From: a candidate division FCPU426 bacterium
GTDB lineage: Bacteria; Oederibacteriota; JAAXVQ01; JAUVAV01
NCBI GenBank assembly: GCA_016929575.1
Contig: JAFGIQ010000099.1
Span: 1 to 32,175 of the forward strand
DNA length: 32,175 bases
Direction: 5' to 3'
In this document: one piece after another, positions 8,785-17,165 of the stretch
Layout of the letters: the number at the start of each line of letters is the position of its first letter
Numbering within the stretch: position 1 is the first letter of the stretch
Notes under the pieces: generated by a model
What the model was told of the DNA's origin: nothing
The model's input: the letters and a program-made list of their open reading frames with translations, nothing else
Databases searched by the model: none
Program-made: the position numbers and the translations under genes

Positions 8785-9663
8785 ATGCCCGGACCAAGAT
8801 ATGGATCACGGCAGGGGGCAGAGGTCAAAGCGAAGCGATTGCTGGGCGCACATGTTTCCACTGCCGGCGGACTTCAAAAAAGCTTGGAACGCGCCCGCGC
8901 CTTGCAATGCAACTGCATGCAGGTTTTTACCGGCAATCCCCGCGGCTGGAGCGGTGCCCCGGTGGCAAAGGCCGCAGCAAGGGCTTTTCGTGAGGCGGCC
9001 CCGGTTTTTGGCGTGAAAACGGTGATCATTCATGCCATCTACCTGGTGAATCCCGCGTCTCCCAAGGCCGAAGTGCGGCGGAAATCCCTGGTCTGCCTGC
9101 GCCGGGATTTGGTCTCGGCCGGGCGTCTGGGAGCCAGCGGAGTTGTCCTGCATCCGGGTTCGGATCTGGGTGACAGGCAAGGGGAACAGCGGCTCTTGAC
9201 CGCCCTGCAGCAGCTGCTGCCTGCTGTCCCTGCCGGGTGCCGTTTGCTGCTGGAAGGCATGGCCGGCACCAAAAACAGCATCGGCACTTTGGAAGCTGTC
9301 GGCCGTCTGGCGAGGCAAGCGGGGGAAAAAATAGGCGTGTGCCTGGACTCGGCGCATCTGTGCGCTGCCGGCTACGATCTGCAAACAGCCGACGGTTTTG
9401 CGCGCTTTGTCAAGGATGTAAAAAAGCACATTGGTTTTGCACGCGTGGGCTGCATTCATGTCAATGATTCCAAACATCCCTGCGGTTCCCGCCGCGACCA
9501 TCATGAAAACCTCGGCGAAGGCTACGTCACCGCCAGGGGCCTGCGCAATCTGCTGCACTTCCATCCATTCAGGGCCTTGCCTTTTATCATGGAGACCCCG
9601 GGATTTGACCAGCTGGGGCCGGACCGGAAGAACATGCGGCGCCTGAAAAAATACGCCGGCTGA
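8785..9663 (+). CDS. nfo: Endonuclease IV (AP endonuclease)
   Basis: Zn-dependent apurinic/apyrimidinic endonuclease of base excision repair. From this ATG the protein is 292 aa. All nine metal ligands of the E. coli enzyme appear to be kept: His83, His123, Glu157, Asp188, His191, His225, Asp238, His240 and Glu270. They lie in IIHAIYLVNP, VVLHPGSD, LLEGMAGT, CLDSAHLCAAGYD, HVNDSKHPCGSRRDHHENLG and METPG. A GTG at 8770 is an alternative start; GGAGGGG at 8774-8780 favours 8785. It is followed by a 219-base gap. Confidence 0.94.
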   Translation: MPGPRYGSRQGAEVKAKRLLGAHVSTAGGLQKSLERARALQCNCMQVFTGNPRGWSGAPVAKAAARAFREAAPVFGVKTVIIHAIYLVNPASPKAEVRRKSLVCLRRDLVSAGRLGASGVVLHPGSDLGDRQGEQRLLTALQQLLPAVPAGCRLLLEGMAGTKNSIGTLEAVGRLARQAGEKIGVCLDSAHLCAAGYDLQTADGFARFVKDVKKHIGFARVGCIHVNDSKHPCGSRRDHHENLGEGYVTARGLRNLLHFHPFRALPFIMETPGFDQLGPDRKNMRRLKKYAG

Positions 9664-9828
9664 TGCGCAAAAACATGGCTGCCGCCTGTACAGAGCACCG
9701 CCGGCCTGCACTGGCAGCACACAGAGAATGACCTTGCGCAGAGGGAACCTATCTGTCAGAATATTCGCTGGGAAGAATTCAGCTAAGCAGCATTGCTGTA
9801 TGGAATATAGGTCGGCAGGCAGCAAGGT

Positions 9829-9851
9829 ATTACGGTTTTTCTGGCCGTAAT
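9829..9851 (+). other. Hairpin in leader of the WxxGxW gene
   Basis: ATTACGG (9829-9835) pairs with CCGTAAT (9845-9851) around a nine-base T-rich loop, 32 bases before the next start codon. No T-run follows, so it may be a leader structure rather than a terminator. The rest of the 9664-9882 gap shows nothing convincing. Confidence 0.3.
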
Positions 9852-9882
9852 CCGCCAGCCATAAAAACACGGAGGTGACTTG

Positions 9883-10680
9883 ATGAAAAACAGGTTGCAT
9901 ACTGCCATGGTTTTAGGAACAGTCATGATGATTGCCGTCCTGCCGTTGATGGCGGGTGCCCAGGATGAAGGCGGGAGACCGCCTGCCCCGGGCCAGGATC
10001 AGGTTTGGGTGGAGGCCTATGTTGATAATGGAACAGTAGTGGCGCCGGGATACTGGCGGCCAAGGATAAACGCCGGATTTGTATGGGTGGACGGGCGTTG
10101 GGATGTAAACATCGGTTATATTCCTGGTTTTTGGCAGCCGGGAAAAAAACATAAAAAAAACCTGGTTTGGGTGCCCGGCTACTGGCTGGGCGGACGCTGG
10201 TATACAGGCCAATGGCGGCCGGCCCAGCGCCGAGGTTTTACCTGGATTCCCGGCCATTGGACAGGAACAGGGCATTGGATGCCCGGCCATTGGAAACCCA
10301 CCAGATCAGGGCCCGCAGGCCAGGCGTGGGAGCCAGGATATTGGACCCCGAAAGGCCGCTGGGTGGAAGGCTACTGGCGGCCTGCTGCTAAAAACGGTTA
10401 TATCTGGATAGCGGGCTATTATAATCCGAGAGGATTGTGGGTTAAGGGATATTGGAAAAAGGCGCCTGCAGGCCAGGTGTGGGAAGACGGTCATTGGGGG
10501 CCGAGGGGCGAATGGGTGGAAGGGCACTGGCGGCTAAAAACCAAAGCCGGAGCAGAGTGGATTCCCGGCCGCTACAACCGGTACGGGAATTGGGTGCCAG
10601 GACATTGGCAGAGCGAGCCAAAAAAACCGCCGCGCAAGCCGCGCCCTGCCCCCCGCCGGGGACGTGGTCCGCGCCGCTAA
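9883..10680 (+). CDS. Secreted WxxGxW-repeat protein
   Basis: An N-terminal signal peptide is clear: basic MKNRLH, a hydrophobic run LGTVMMIAVLPLM, then a cleavage-type AGA-Q. The mature part is built from about seven tandem units of roughly 30-40 residues. Each has paired motifs such as WVPGYW, WVEGYWRP, WIPGHW and WMPGHW, close to the WxxGxW/YXWGXW repeat families found in exported proteins of unknown function. The C-terminus is Pro/Arg/Lys-rich (KKPPRKPRPAPRRGRGPRR), which could bind nucleic acid or acidic polysaccharide; this is inference. GGAGGTGA (9871-9878) fixes the ATG at 9883. It probably acts in the periplasm or outside the cell. Function unknown. Confidence 0.8.
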   Translation: MKNRLHTAMVLGTVMMIAVLPLMAGAQDEGGRPPAPGQDQVWVEAYVDNGTVVAPGYWRPRINAGFVWVDGRWDVNIGYIPGFWQPGKKHKKNLVWVPGYWLGGRWYTGQWRPAQRRGFTWIPGHWTGTGHWMPGHWKPTRSGPAGQAWEPGYWTPKGRWVEGYWRPAAKNGYIWIAGYYNPRGLWVKGYWKKAPAGQVWEDGHWGPRGEWVEGHWRLKTKAGAEWIPGRYNRYGNWVPGHWQSEPKKPPRKPRPAPRRGRGPRR

Positions 10681-10779
10681 CCCCGCGGCTTTATCCGCAT
10701 CCCGGCAGGAAAACCGAGCGCCCCGAAGCTGCAGAGGCAGCAAGAAATAGTATACGGCAGGCTGGAGGAAGAAACCGCA

Positions 10780-12501
10780 GTGGGTATGCCAGCAGCAGTT
10801 AAAACCAGCAAGCAGATCCAGGAGATGTATTCCTCGGCCTTCACCTTGTCTGACATGGAAGTCTTCATTTTTCCGGAGCTGCTCTATGCCCTGGTGCTGG
10901 CCAATATTTTATCCCCCCGCATCTGGGCCTGGCGCGAGGATCCTTGGTTTGCCGGTGTGGAACACATGACTTTCAACCGCCAAATGCAGCGGTTGAAGCA
11001 ATACATCATGGATCATTACAGTTTCAACCTGGATTTGGAGACCTGGGGGCTCACCACCAAGCAGCGTGAAATGGACCGCTTTGCAGGATTTGTGGCGCCG
11101 GATATTTTTTCGCGCTCCAATGCCTTGTTTGGTTATGAGGGGGACCAATACTATTTCGATGTGGACATCCGCCGCCATTTTGGCCTGGATAAATACACGT
11201 CGGATGTCATTCCCTACTGGAAGACAGAGACGGTTGAGGCGATGGACGCCTTTGTCCACAAGGAGGGATATGCACGCGGAGCCGGTGAATGCGTCTCCTT
11301 GTCCGCGCTCTACGCCGCCGCGGCTTTCATTGTGCTGGGCGTGCCGCTGGAGGATATTTTCATCCTGGCCACGCCGCTGCATTCGCAGAATTTCATTGAC
11401 CGCGAAGACGGCGTGCTGACCAACAACCGCCGCATCCTCACCAAGGGCATGTGGTGCAACGGTTCGGAGCTGTCCACCAAGGCGCGGCGGGCACTGGAAA
11501 AAGAGCGCGTGACCATTGTCAGCCATTGCACGGGCTATGTGCATGTTGATTATCAGGAGGCCACCATTGACCCGGAGGCCTACACCCGCTGTCTTTGTTC
11601 CCTGCAAAATTATCTTACGCAGGATGTGGATTTTGAACTGTTCACCAATTTTCTGCGCGTCCATGAAGGATATCGAAAACACTTTCAATTCCAGCACGAA
11701 CAGCAGGGGCATACCTATTATCTGAACGCGGAAGTCCTGTACCGATACGAGCACGGCAGCAAATGCCGCATTGGCGACGCCAGCCGCAAAAAACTGCTGG
11801 CAGAAATCGACAGCGAAGAGTATACCCTGCAGCCGGATCCCCGGCGGCAGCAGATTCATCTGATCGAGGAAAAACTCAACGGCCGGCCCCTGGCCTGCCG
11901 CTCCGGCGATTTTTGCCTGCAGCTGCGGGAACTTTTTCCCCGCCAGCCAGACCTGGACGGCATGTGCAGGGATCTCAAGGGATTTACCTGCACGCGGCCG
12001 GTATTGCCCAGCACGGAAAAAACCCATCTGCCTGTTTTGCCGCTTGCCTTGCGGCCGGGCATGGACCGGCGGCAGGTAACAGAGGTCCTGTCCGCATTGC
12101 GCGCGCAGCACCGGACCGTGGACCTGGCGTTTTATGCCAACCGCCAAATAGATGCGCGCGGTTGGGATTATTTTCTCGAAGCCTGTATGGAGCGGAATCC
12201 CGTCTCGCTGCAGGCTTTTTCAGAAGTGTCCCTGGCGGAGGCCTGTGCAAAATTGCAGGGGTATCCCGCGGAATCCATTTATGATGACAACCGCCTGGCC
12301 ACACCGGATGAGGTGGTCAATTTCAGGCGGGGCGACGGCTGGGAGAAAGCCGTCTGCCTGCTCAACCTGTGCAAGCACCGCCATCCGGGCGGCCGGGTGC
12401 GCATCAGTCTGACCGGGGGCCAGGTGTGTGTAGAGGCGCAAGGAGAGACATTTTCATTTCCCGCGCAGAGAGGCCTTGCCTTGCCGGCGCGGGAATTATA
12501 A
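10780..12501 (+). CDS. Large protein with transglutaminase-like core, function unknown
   Basis: A 573-aa soluble protein without a signal peptide. Residues about 165-210 read GAGECVSLSALYAAAAF...ATPLHSQNFID. This looks like the Cys (171), His (201), Asn/Asp part of a transglutaminase-like/papain-like fold, with the helix starting at the cysteine as in that superfamily. The rest (1-160 and 220-573) I do not recognise; it is rich in aromatic residues and has several cysteines. The GTG start at 10780 follows TGGAGGAAG (10763-10771) at good spacing; an ATG at 10786 is the alternative. Reaction and substrate are unknown. The next gene also looks like a cysteine/Ntn-hydrolase relative. Confidence 0.65.
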   Translation: MGMPAAVKTSKQIQEMYSSAFTLSDMEVFIFPELLYALVLANILSPRIWAWREDPWFAGVEHMTFNRQMQRLKQYIMDHYSFNLDLETWGLTTKQREMDRFAGFVAPDIFSRSNALFGYEGDQYYFDVDIRRHFGLDKYTSDVIPYWKTETVEAMDAFVHKEGYARGAGECVSLSALYAAAAFIVLGVPLEDIFILATPLHSQNFIDREDGVLTNNRRILTKGMWCNGSELSTKARRALEKERVTIVSHCTGYVHVDYQEATIDPEAYTRCLCSLQNYLTQDVDFELFTNFLRVHEGYRKHFQFQHEQQGHTYYLNAEVLYRYEHGSKCRIGDASRKKLLAEIDSEEYTLQPDPRRQQIHLIEEKLNGRPLACRSGDFCLQLRELFPRQPDLDGMCRDLKGFTCTRPVLPSTEKTHLPVLPLALRPGMDRRQVTEVLSALRAQHRTVDLAFYANRQIDARGWDYFLEACMERNPVSLQAFSEVSLAEACAKLQGYPAESIYDDNRLATPDEVVNFRRGDGWEKAVCLLNLCKHRHPGGRVRISLTGGQVCVEAQGETFSFPAQRGLALPAREL

Positions 12502-12611
12502 ATACTGTGCTGTCTTGTCCCCGCGAGCACAGCAACAAACCGGCAGCAATGACCCGACCCAGCCTGTAGGCCCGCGGGGTTCCAGCAAGCACTATAAAAG
12601 GCGCAGGTGAT
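12502..12611. other. Short gap with hairpin
   Basis: CTGTGCT (12505-12511) pairs with AGCACAG (12526-12532) around a 14-base loop, directly after the preceding stop codon. No T-run follows. CTATAAAAG near 12591-12599 looks like a -10 element, but I find no partner -35. Confidence 0.3.
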
Positions 12612-14264
12612 ATGAAAGCATTTTTTTATCTGACCGTCATTCTGGTCGTACTGGCCGTGGCTGGTTTGTATTGGGGAACGGATTATATCTTCAGCCCGGC
12701 GCCGCCACCCAGGCACCTGTCCGAAGCATCTTTGGAATCCGGATTGACCGAAACGCCTGAAGGCCAGCGGGCATGGCAAGGATGCTATACTTTCCGGCGT
12801 GAAGGCCTGAAGGCATGCTATGTCAGCGGACATCCCGAAGTCCGCGGCGCGGCCCTGGGGATTTTCCTGGCCGCAGAATTCAAGGCAACAGAAAAGGCCA
12901 TCCAGCAGCTGTATGAGAGAACCATGCCCAACCGCTGGCTGCGCTGGTTTGCTTTCCGCCTGCTGGCTTGGCAACAGTCCCGCCTGGCCGTTTTCCTGTC
13001 CCCGGAGATACGGCAGGAAATCCTGGGATTTACCCGCACGACTGCAAACGCATTTCCGCTGTATGGGTCGTATTATCACCGGCTGGTGCAATTGCAGGAA
13101 TTGTATGATATGACCCATGCCGGCGGGGATGAAATACGCTTTCGCGGCACGGCCATCGGCCTGGCCGCGGAGCGGACAAAAGAACAGGGCGTGTTTTTAG
13201 CGCACAATTTTGATTGCCTGGCAGGGGACGCCTGGGATCAAAACAAAGTGGTTTGCTGCCTTCGCCCGGACAACGGCTACGCTTTTTTATCCATCACCTG
13301 GCCGGGACAGTTCGGCGTGGTCAGCGGGATGAATGAAGCCGGATTGGGCGTGGCGGTGCTGGCGGTTTCCTCGGCCAAGGATAAAAACAAAGGGCTGCCG
13401 GTTTCACTGGCCGCCAGGAGGATATTAACCGAGGCCGCCGATTTGCGGCAGGCGGTTGCGCTGCTGCAGGAAATGCCCATCATGGTGCGCGAATCGTTTG
13501 TGCTGGGATCGGGCGGGGAAAACAGCTTCGTGGTCGTGGAAAAATCGCCGGAAAAAACAGTGGTCAGAAAAATGCAAAATGGATATATTGCCGCCACCGA
13601 CTATTTTCTGGCTCCGGACATGCATCCGGAGGATTCCCCGGCGTGGCAACAGGGCAGAGAGATATCCCTGGCCCGGTTGCGCCGCGTCAAAACATTGTTG
13701 CGGAAAAAAGAGGAATGGACGGTTTCCGAAGTGGTGGAAATGCTGCGCGACCGCCAGGGGGAATTCGGAGAGCCGCTGGGTTGGGGGCACCGGTCGGCCA
13801 TTAATGCCTTGACCGCCGTGCATTCCGTGGTTTTTGATTTGAAGCACAAGCGGGCATGGGTGGCGGCGGCGCCGCATCAGCTGGGGAAATATGTGCCTTT
13901 TGACCTGCAGGACTTTGGTGCTTTGCCGCCGGCCGACAGTATACCGGCGGATCCAATACTTGCTTCCGGGAAATACAACGAATACCTGGTGTATCGGCAC
14001 GGCCTGCGGGAAGCCGCACTCCTCTATCAGGGTAAAAAATACCAGGAGAGCCTGGCCTGGCTCCAGGAGGTCCGCCCTTTGAATCCGCTGGATTATCAAA
14101 ATTATCTGCTGGCAGGAAAAGCCCTGCAAAAACTGGGCCGGGTGGACGAGGCCGGGTACAATTACCAACAAGCGAAAAGACTGCACCCGGCTTTTTTCTG
14201 GGAAAAAGTGGAACTGGAAAAGCATCTGGAAAATTTGCGCCAGACAACGACGGATATGCCTTGA
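12612..14264 (+). CDS. C45-like Ntn acyltransferase homologue with TPRs
   Basis: The 550-aa protein starts with a membrane segment or uncleaved signal (residues 4-20). Residues about 70-415 resemble the C45 peptidase / penicillin-acyltransferase-like Ntn-hydrolase family: GHPEVRGAALG, then GTAIGLAAE...FLAHNFD (179-201), FGVVSGMNEAGLGV and FVLGS...SFVVVE. In that family the nucleophile is normally a Cys at the start of the mature chain. Here the matching place reads Gly179-Thr180, so the protein is either inactive or uses Thr. Residues about 460-545 form TPR-like helices. It probably acts at the outer face of the inner membrane. Substrate unknown. Confidence 0.68.
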   Translation: MKAFFYLTVILVVLAVAGLYWGTDYIFSPAPPPRHLSEASLESGLTETPEGQRAWQGCYTFRREGLKACYVSGHPEVRGAALGIFLAAEFKATEKAIQQLYERTMPNRWLRWFAFRLLAWQQSRLAVFLSPEIRQEILGFTRTTANAFPLYGSYYHRLVQLQELYDMTHAGGDEIRFRGTAIGLAAERTKEQGVFLAHNFDCLAGDAWDQNKVVCCLRPDNGYAFLSITWPGQFGVVSGMNEAGLGVAVLAVSSAKDKNKGLPVSLAARRILTEAADLRQAVALLQEMPIMVRESFVLGSGGENSFVVVEKSPEKTVVRKMQNGYIAATDYFLAPDMHPEDSPAWQQGREISLARLRRVKTLLRKKEEWTVSEVVEMLRDRQGEFGEPLGWGHRSAINALTAVHSVVFDLKHKRAWVAAAPHQLGKYVPFDLQDFGALPPADSIPADPILASGKYNEYLVYRHGLREAALLYQGKKYQESLAWLQEVRPLNPLDYQNYLLAGKALQKLGRVDEAGYNYQQAKRLHPAFFWEKVELEKHLENLRQTTTDMP

Positions 14265-14540
14265 ATTCCCCTCCAAGAGACAACAGGTGAGCCAGCGTGT
14301 TCCACGCCGGGGATGTGAATGCCAGGCCGCGAAATTTCCGCGTGCACGCCTTTCACGGACGAACACCCAGGGTGATTTCAGTTGCATTGCTGACAAAACC
14401 CGCTATAATTCTCCGGTTTCAGCCAAACTCCTGAAAATGCCCAAGGCCGGGGGAAAGTCCATGCAGGCGCAGCCGCGGATAAGGCGGCGGGTGCGCCGGC
14501 CCTGCCGGGGGGTAAAACAGGAAAACAAAGGAAGCAGTGG
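14265..14540. other. Leader region of mnmA
   Basis: This 276-base gap holds a good promoter (14382-14409) and then a GC-rich leader of about 125 bases. An open frame from 14287 to 14544 crosses it, but it is Arg-rich, resembles nothing I know and runs over the promoter, so it is not called. Confidence 0.5.
14382..14409 (+). promoter_or_regulatory. Sigma70-type promoter for mnmA
   Basis: TTGCAT (14382-14387) and a perfect TATAAT (14404-14409) are 16 bases apart. Transcription would start near 14416, giving a leader of about 125 bases before mnmA and the following oxidoreductase gene. Confidence 0.6.
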
Positions 14541-15659
14541 ATGAAAATTGCGGTTGCCCTATCCGGAGGCGTGGATTCCTCAACCGTGGCCAGACGCCTG
14601 CAATCTGCCGGCCATGACGTCATTGGCATTACCATGCGCCTGTGTCCTGAGGATGCGGTTGCGCCGGCAGGCGCCGGCGGGGGCGAAAAAACACCAGCCG
14701 GAATTCCGGAGCATGGCTGCGGGAAATGCGCGGCACCGTGCGCCTGTTGGGACGGCCGGCAGGTGGCACAGAGGCTGGGCCTGCAGCATCATCTGGTCGA
14801 TTTCCGCCAGGACTTTGCGCAATACGTGCTGGACGCTTTCGTGCGCGACTATGCGGCCGGATTGACGCCCAATCCCTGCGCCTGGTGCAACCGCATGATC
14901 AAATTCGGGGTGCTCTGGAAACAGGCGCAGGACCTGGGAGCCGAATATTTGGCCACCGGCCATTATGCGCGTTTGCTGGTCAGCGGAGAAAAAGTGGAAG
15001 TGAAGCGCGCGCTGGATCAGGACCGGGATCAGACTTATTTTTTAGCCCTGGTGCCGCAGGAACAGTTCCGGCATGTGCTTTTTCCCCTGGGGGAGGAAAA
15101 AAAACACGCGGTCGCAGCCGAGGCGCGGCAGGCCGGAATCATGCCGGCACATTCCGAAACCAGCAACGAAATTTGCTTTTTACGGGACCGGAATTACGCC
15201 GATTATCTTAAGGAGAGGATTCCGGAGGCATTTGCCGCGGGAGACATCGTCGACGGGCAGGGAATAAAAGTCGGAGAACACCTGGGGTTGCCGCGCTACA
15301 CTGTGGGCCAGCGCAAAGGACTCGGCGTGGCGGCAGCCCATCCGCTCTATGTCATCCGCCTGCTGCCGGACCGCAACCAGGTAGTCGTGGGCCCTGACGC
15401 CGCTTTATGGACAAAAGAAGTGCGCATCCGGGATCTCAATTGGCCGTCCGACCTGACGCCGGGCGACAGGGAGGTGATGGCCATGATTCGTTACCGGCAA
15501 AAGCCGGTGCGGGCGCAGCTGCGGTTTACAGGCAGGGAAACTGCCCGGCTGCTGTTTCAAGAGCCGGTACGGGCAGCGGCGCCGGGCCAAGTGGCCGCGC
15601 TGTATGACCGGGACCGGCTGTTGGGAGGCGGGCGCATTGTGCCCGCGGAGGAAGCATGA
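14541..15659 (+). CDS. mnmA: tRNA 2-thiouridylase MnmA
   Basis: Adds sulfur to U34 of tRNAs for Lys, Glu and Gln, using ATP to activate the base. The PP-loop is LSGGVDSS (7-14). The catalytic cysteine pair is in NPCAWCN (Cys116) and NEICFLRD (Cys212). GLPRYTVGQRKGLGV is the next diagnostic block, followed by the C-terminal beta-barrel. It is 372 aa, near family size. The loop at about 57-71 is unusual: HGCGKCAAPCACWD adds four closely spaced cysteines (60, 63, 67, 69), which could bind metal. An AAGG-like site lies about 11 bases upstream. The stop overlaps the next start (ATGA). Confidence 0.93.
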   Translation: MKIAVALSGGVDSSTVARRLQSAGHDVIGITMRLCPEDAVAPAGAGGGEKTPAGIPEHGCGKCAAPCACWDGRQVAQRLGLQHHLVDFRQDFAQYVLDAFVRDYAAGLTPNPCAWCNRMIKFGVLWKQAQDLGAEYLATGHYARLLVSGEKVEVKRALDQDRDQTYFLALVPQEQFRHVLFPLGEEKKHAVAAEARQAGIMPAHSETSNEICFLRDRNYADYLKERIPEAFAAGDIVDGQGIKVGEHLGLPRYTVGQRKGLGVAAAHPLYVIRLLPDRNQVVVGPDAALWTKEVRIRDLNWPSDLTPGDREVMAMIRYRQKPVRAQLRFTGRETARLLFQEPVRAAAPGQVAALYDRDRLLGGGRIVPAEEA

Positions 15660-16810
15660 ATCAGGCGGACCCAAAAGGGCGGGAAAAAAAAGTGCTGTTG
15701 GTGGGAGCCGGCCTGGCCAATCTGTACGTGCTGACCCACGCCCAGCGGTTTCACTGTCTCCAAGCCGCCATCACGCTGGTGGATGTCAATCCCTTCTGGC
15801 TTTTTTCCAATATGGCTACAGAGGTGGCCGGCGGATTTTACGGTTTAAAGGATTTTCATCTGGATCTGCGGTTGCTGGCCAAACAGCACGGGGCCGCATT
15901 CATCCAGGATGAGGTTGTCTCCCTTTTGCCCCAGCAGCGCAAGGTCATGACCAAGGCGGGCAGGCTGCTGGAATACGATGTGGTTGCTTTTGCCTGCGGC
16001 TCCCTGGCCTCCACGCCCAAGGAGGACGTTCCGGCCGAGGGGGTTTACCCGGTCAAACCCGTGAAAAACGTGCTCCAGATCAGGAATGAAATTGAAACCT
16101 GCCTGGAATTGTTTCCGGAAAAAGTTTTGGAAGTGGCGGTTTTGGGCGGGGGGGCAACGGGGGTGGAATATGCCTTGAATATTTCGGAATTGCTCGCCGA
16201 GCGGCATCTGCCCCAAGGCTGGACCTGCACCCTGATTGAAGCCAAACCGGGTATATTGCCCGGATTTCCCAAAGCCGCGGCAGCGGCTGCGGAAAAGATG
16301 CTTCGGGTCAATGACGTGAAGCTGAGAACCGGCGTTAAGATACAGCATATTCAATCCCATCGCGTGGTCCTGGAATACGGCGAGACACTGGCCTTTGACC
16401 TGGCGGTGGTGGCTTTGGGGGAGCGGGTGGCGGATCTTTTTTTGCAGGCCGGATTGGGAACGGATGAATTAGGCGCCCTGCGCGTGGAGCCAACCCTTCA
16501 ATCCGGCAGTTATCCGGAGATATTTGCCGGCGGCAACTGCGCGCGGGTAAAAGGAGGGCCGGCTGCGCGGACGACCCAGAGCACCTGGCAGCAGGCGCCC
16601 GTTTTGCTGCACAACCTGCTGGCCGCACTGGCGGATAAAAAGCAGCGCCGCGCCTTCAGGCCGCGGAAAAACCGCCGGTTCATCTCCCTGGGAAAAACCA
16701 ACGCCCTGCTGGTGGACGGGCCGTTTGTCTGGCAGGGGCCGTGGGTGCTGCAATGGAAACGCTGGCGCGACCGCCGCCTCATGCGGCGGATCAGGACCTA
16801 TGACGCCTGA
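15656..16810 (+). CDS. FAD/NAD(P)-binding oxidoreductase (NDH-2-like)
   Basis: A two-dinucleotide-domain flavoprotein of 384 aa. The FAD-binding motif VLLVGAGLANLYVL is at about 13-26. The second nucleotide-binding motif is VAVLGGGATGVEYAL (about 161-175). The FAD-contact block is YPEIFAGGNCARV near the C-terminus. The segment SNMATEVAGGFY...DFHLDLRLL resembles type II NADH dehydrogenases. It is closest, as I remember, to the subgroup found fused to or beside SelD. No CxxC redox disulfide is seen. Coupled to mnmA by ATGA; a shared role in tRNA sulfur/selenium chemistry is possible but is inference. Confidence 0.75.
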   Translation: MNQADPKGREKKVLLVGAGLANLYVLTHAQRFHCLQAAITLVDVNPFWLFSNMATEVAGGFYGLKDFHLDLRLLAKQHGAAFIQDEVVSLLPQQRKVMTKAGRLLEYDVVAFACGSLASTPKEDVPAEGVYPVKPVKNVLQIRNEIETCLELFPEKVLEVAVLGGGATGVEYALNISELLAERHLPQGWTCTLIEAKPGILPGFPKAAAAAAEKMLRVNDVKLRTGVKIQHIQSHRVVLEYGETLAFDLAVVALGERVADLFLQAGLGTDELGALRVEPTLQSGSYPEIFAGGNCARVKGGPAARTTQSTWQQAPVLLHNLLAALADKKQRRAFRPRKNRRFISLGKTNALLVDGPFVWQGPWVLQWKRWRDRRLMRRIRTYDA

Positions 16811-17165
16811 GGCGGGAGGCCGCACGCGGGCCATATCCGCGATATAGGGCCGCCGCATAACGCAGCCAGCCGTTTCAGCCGGCGCCCGGCTGGGTAAAAT
16901 CATTTGCATTTCCCAAATCCCTCAAGTATAGTATTCCAGCATGCTGCACATAAGATATACAGGGCCTATGTCATGTTTAGCAGCCGCATAAAAAGCCTTT
17001 TCACCATTCCCGCTTATTATCCCTTCTTGTACTTAAGGCTTGCCGACCCGAAAGTCTGTTTTTTGGCAGATACTTGAAAAACCGCAAGTTAAAAGACACG
17101 GGATTGTCTGTTTTTGTTTGTAATGTCGGTTCTCTGATTTTTGGCGCCAGCCGGAAAGAGGAGAT
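16811..17165. other. Intergenic stretch before the accessory island
   Basis: A 355-base gap. It has a small hairpin AGCCG-GCGCC-CGGCT near 16877-16891 without a strong T-tract, a promoter at 16904-16932, and then about 230 AT-richer bases with no gene I can support. The change of base composition begins here. Confidence 0.5.
16904..16932 (+). promoter_or_regulatory. Sigma70-type promoter for the WYL regulator gene
   Basis: TTGCAT (16904-16909) and TATAGT (16927-16932) are exactly 17 bases apart. The leader to the start codon at 17166 is about 225 bases, which is long and leaves room for regulation. Confidence 0.55.

Noticed and set aside
8806-9900. 364-aa reverse-strand frame over nfo (likewise 10909-12147, 13425-14396, 6834-7772)
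   Set aside because: Antisense to genes with clear domains; long shadow frames are common in GC-rich DNA and these show no recognisable family.
12533-12611. A tRNA gene, because of GGTTCCAGCAAGC
   Set aside because: No matching acceptor, D-arm or anticodon stem; I found no tRNA or rRNA gene in the window.
14287-14544. 85-aa frame before mnmA
   Set aside because: Arg-rich, no known motif, and it spans a strong promoter-like site and the mnmA leader.
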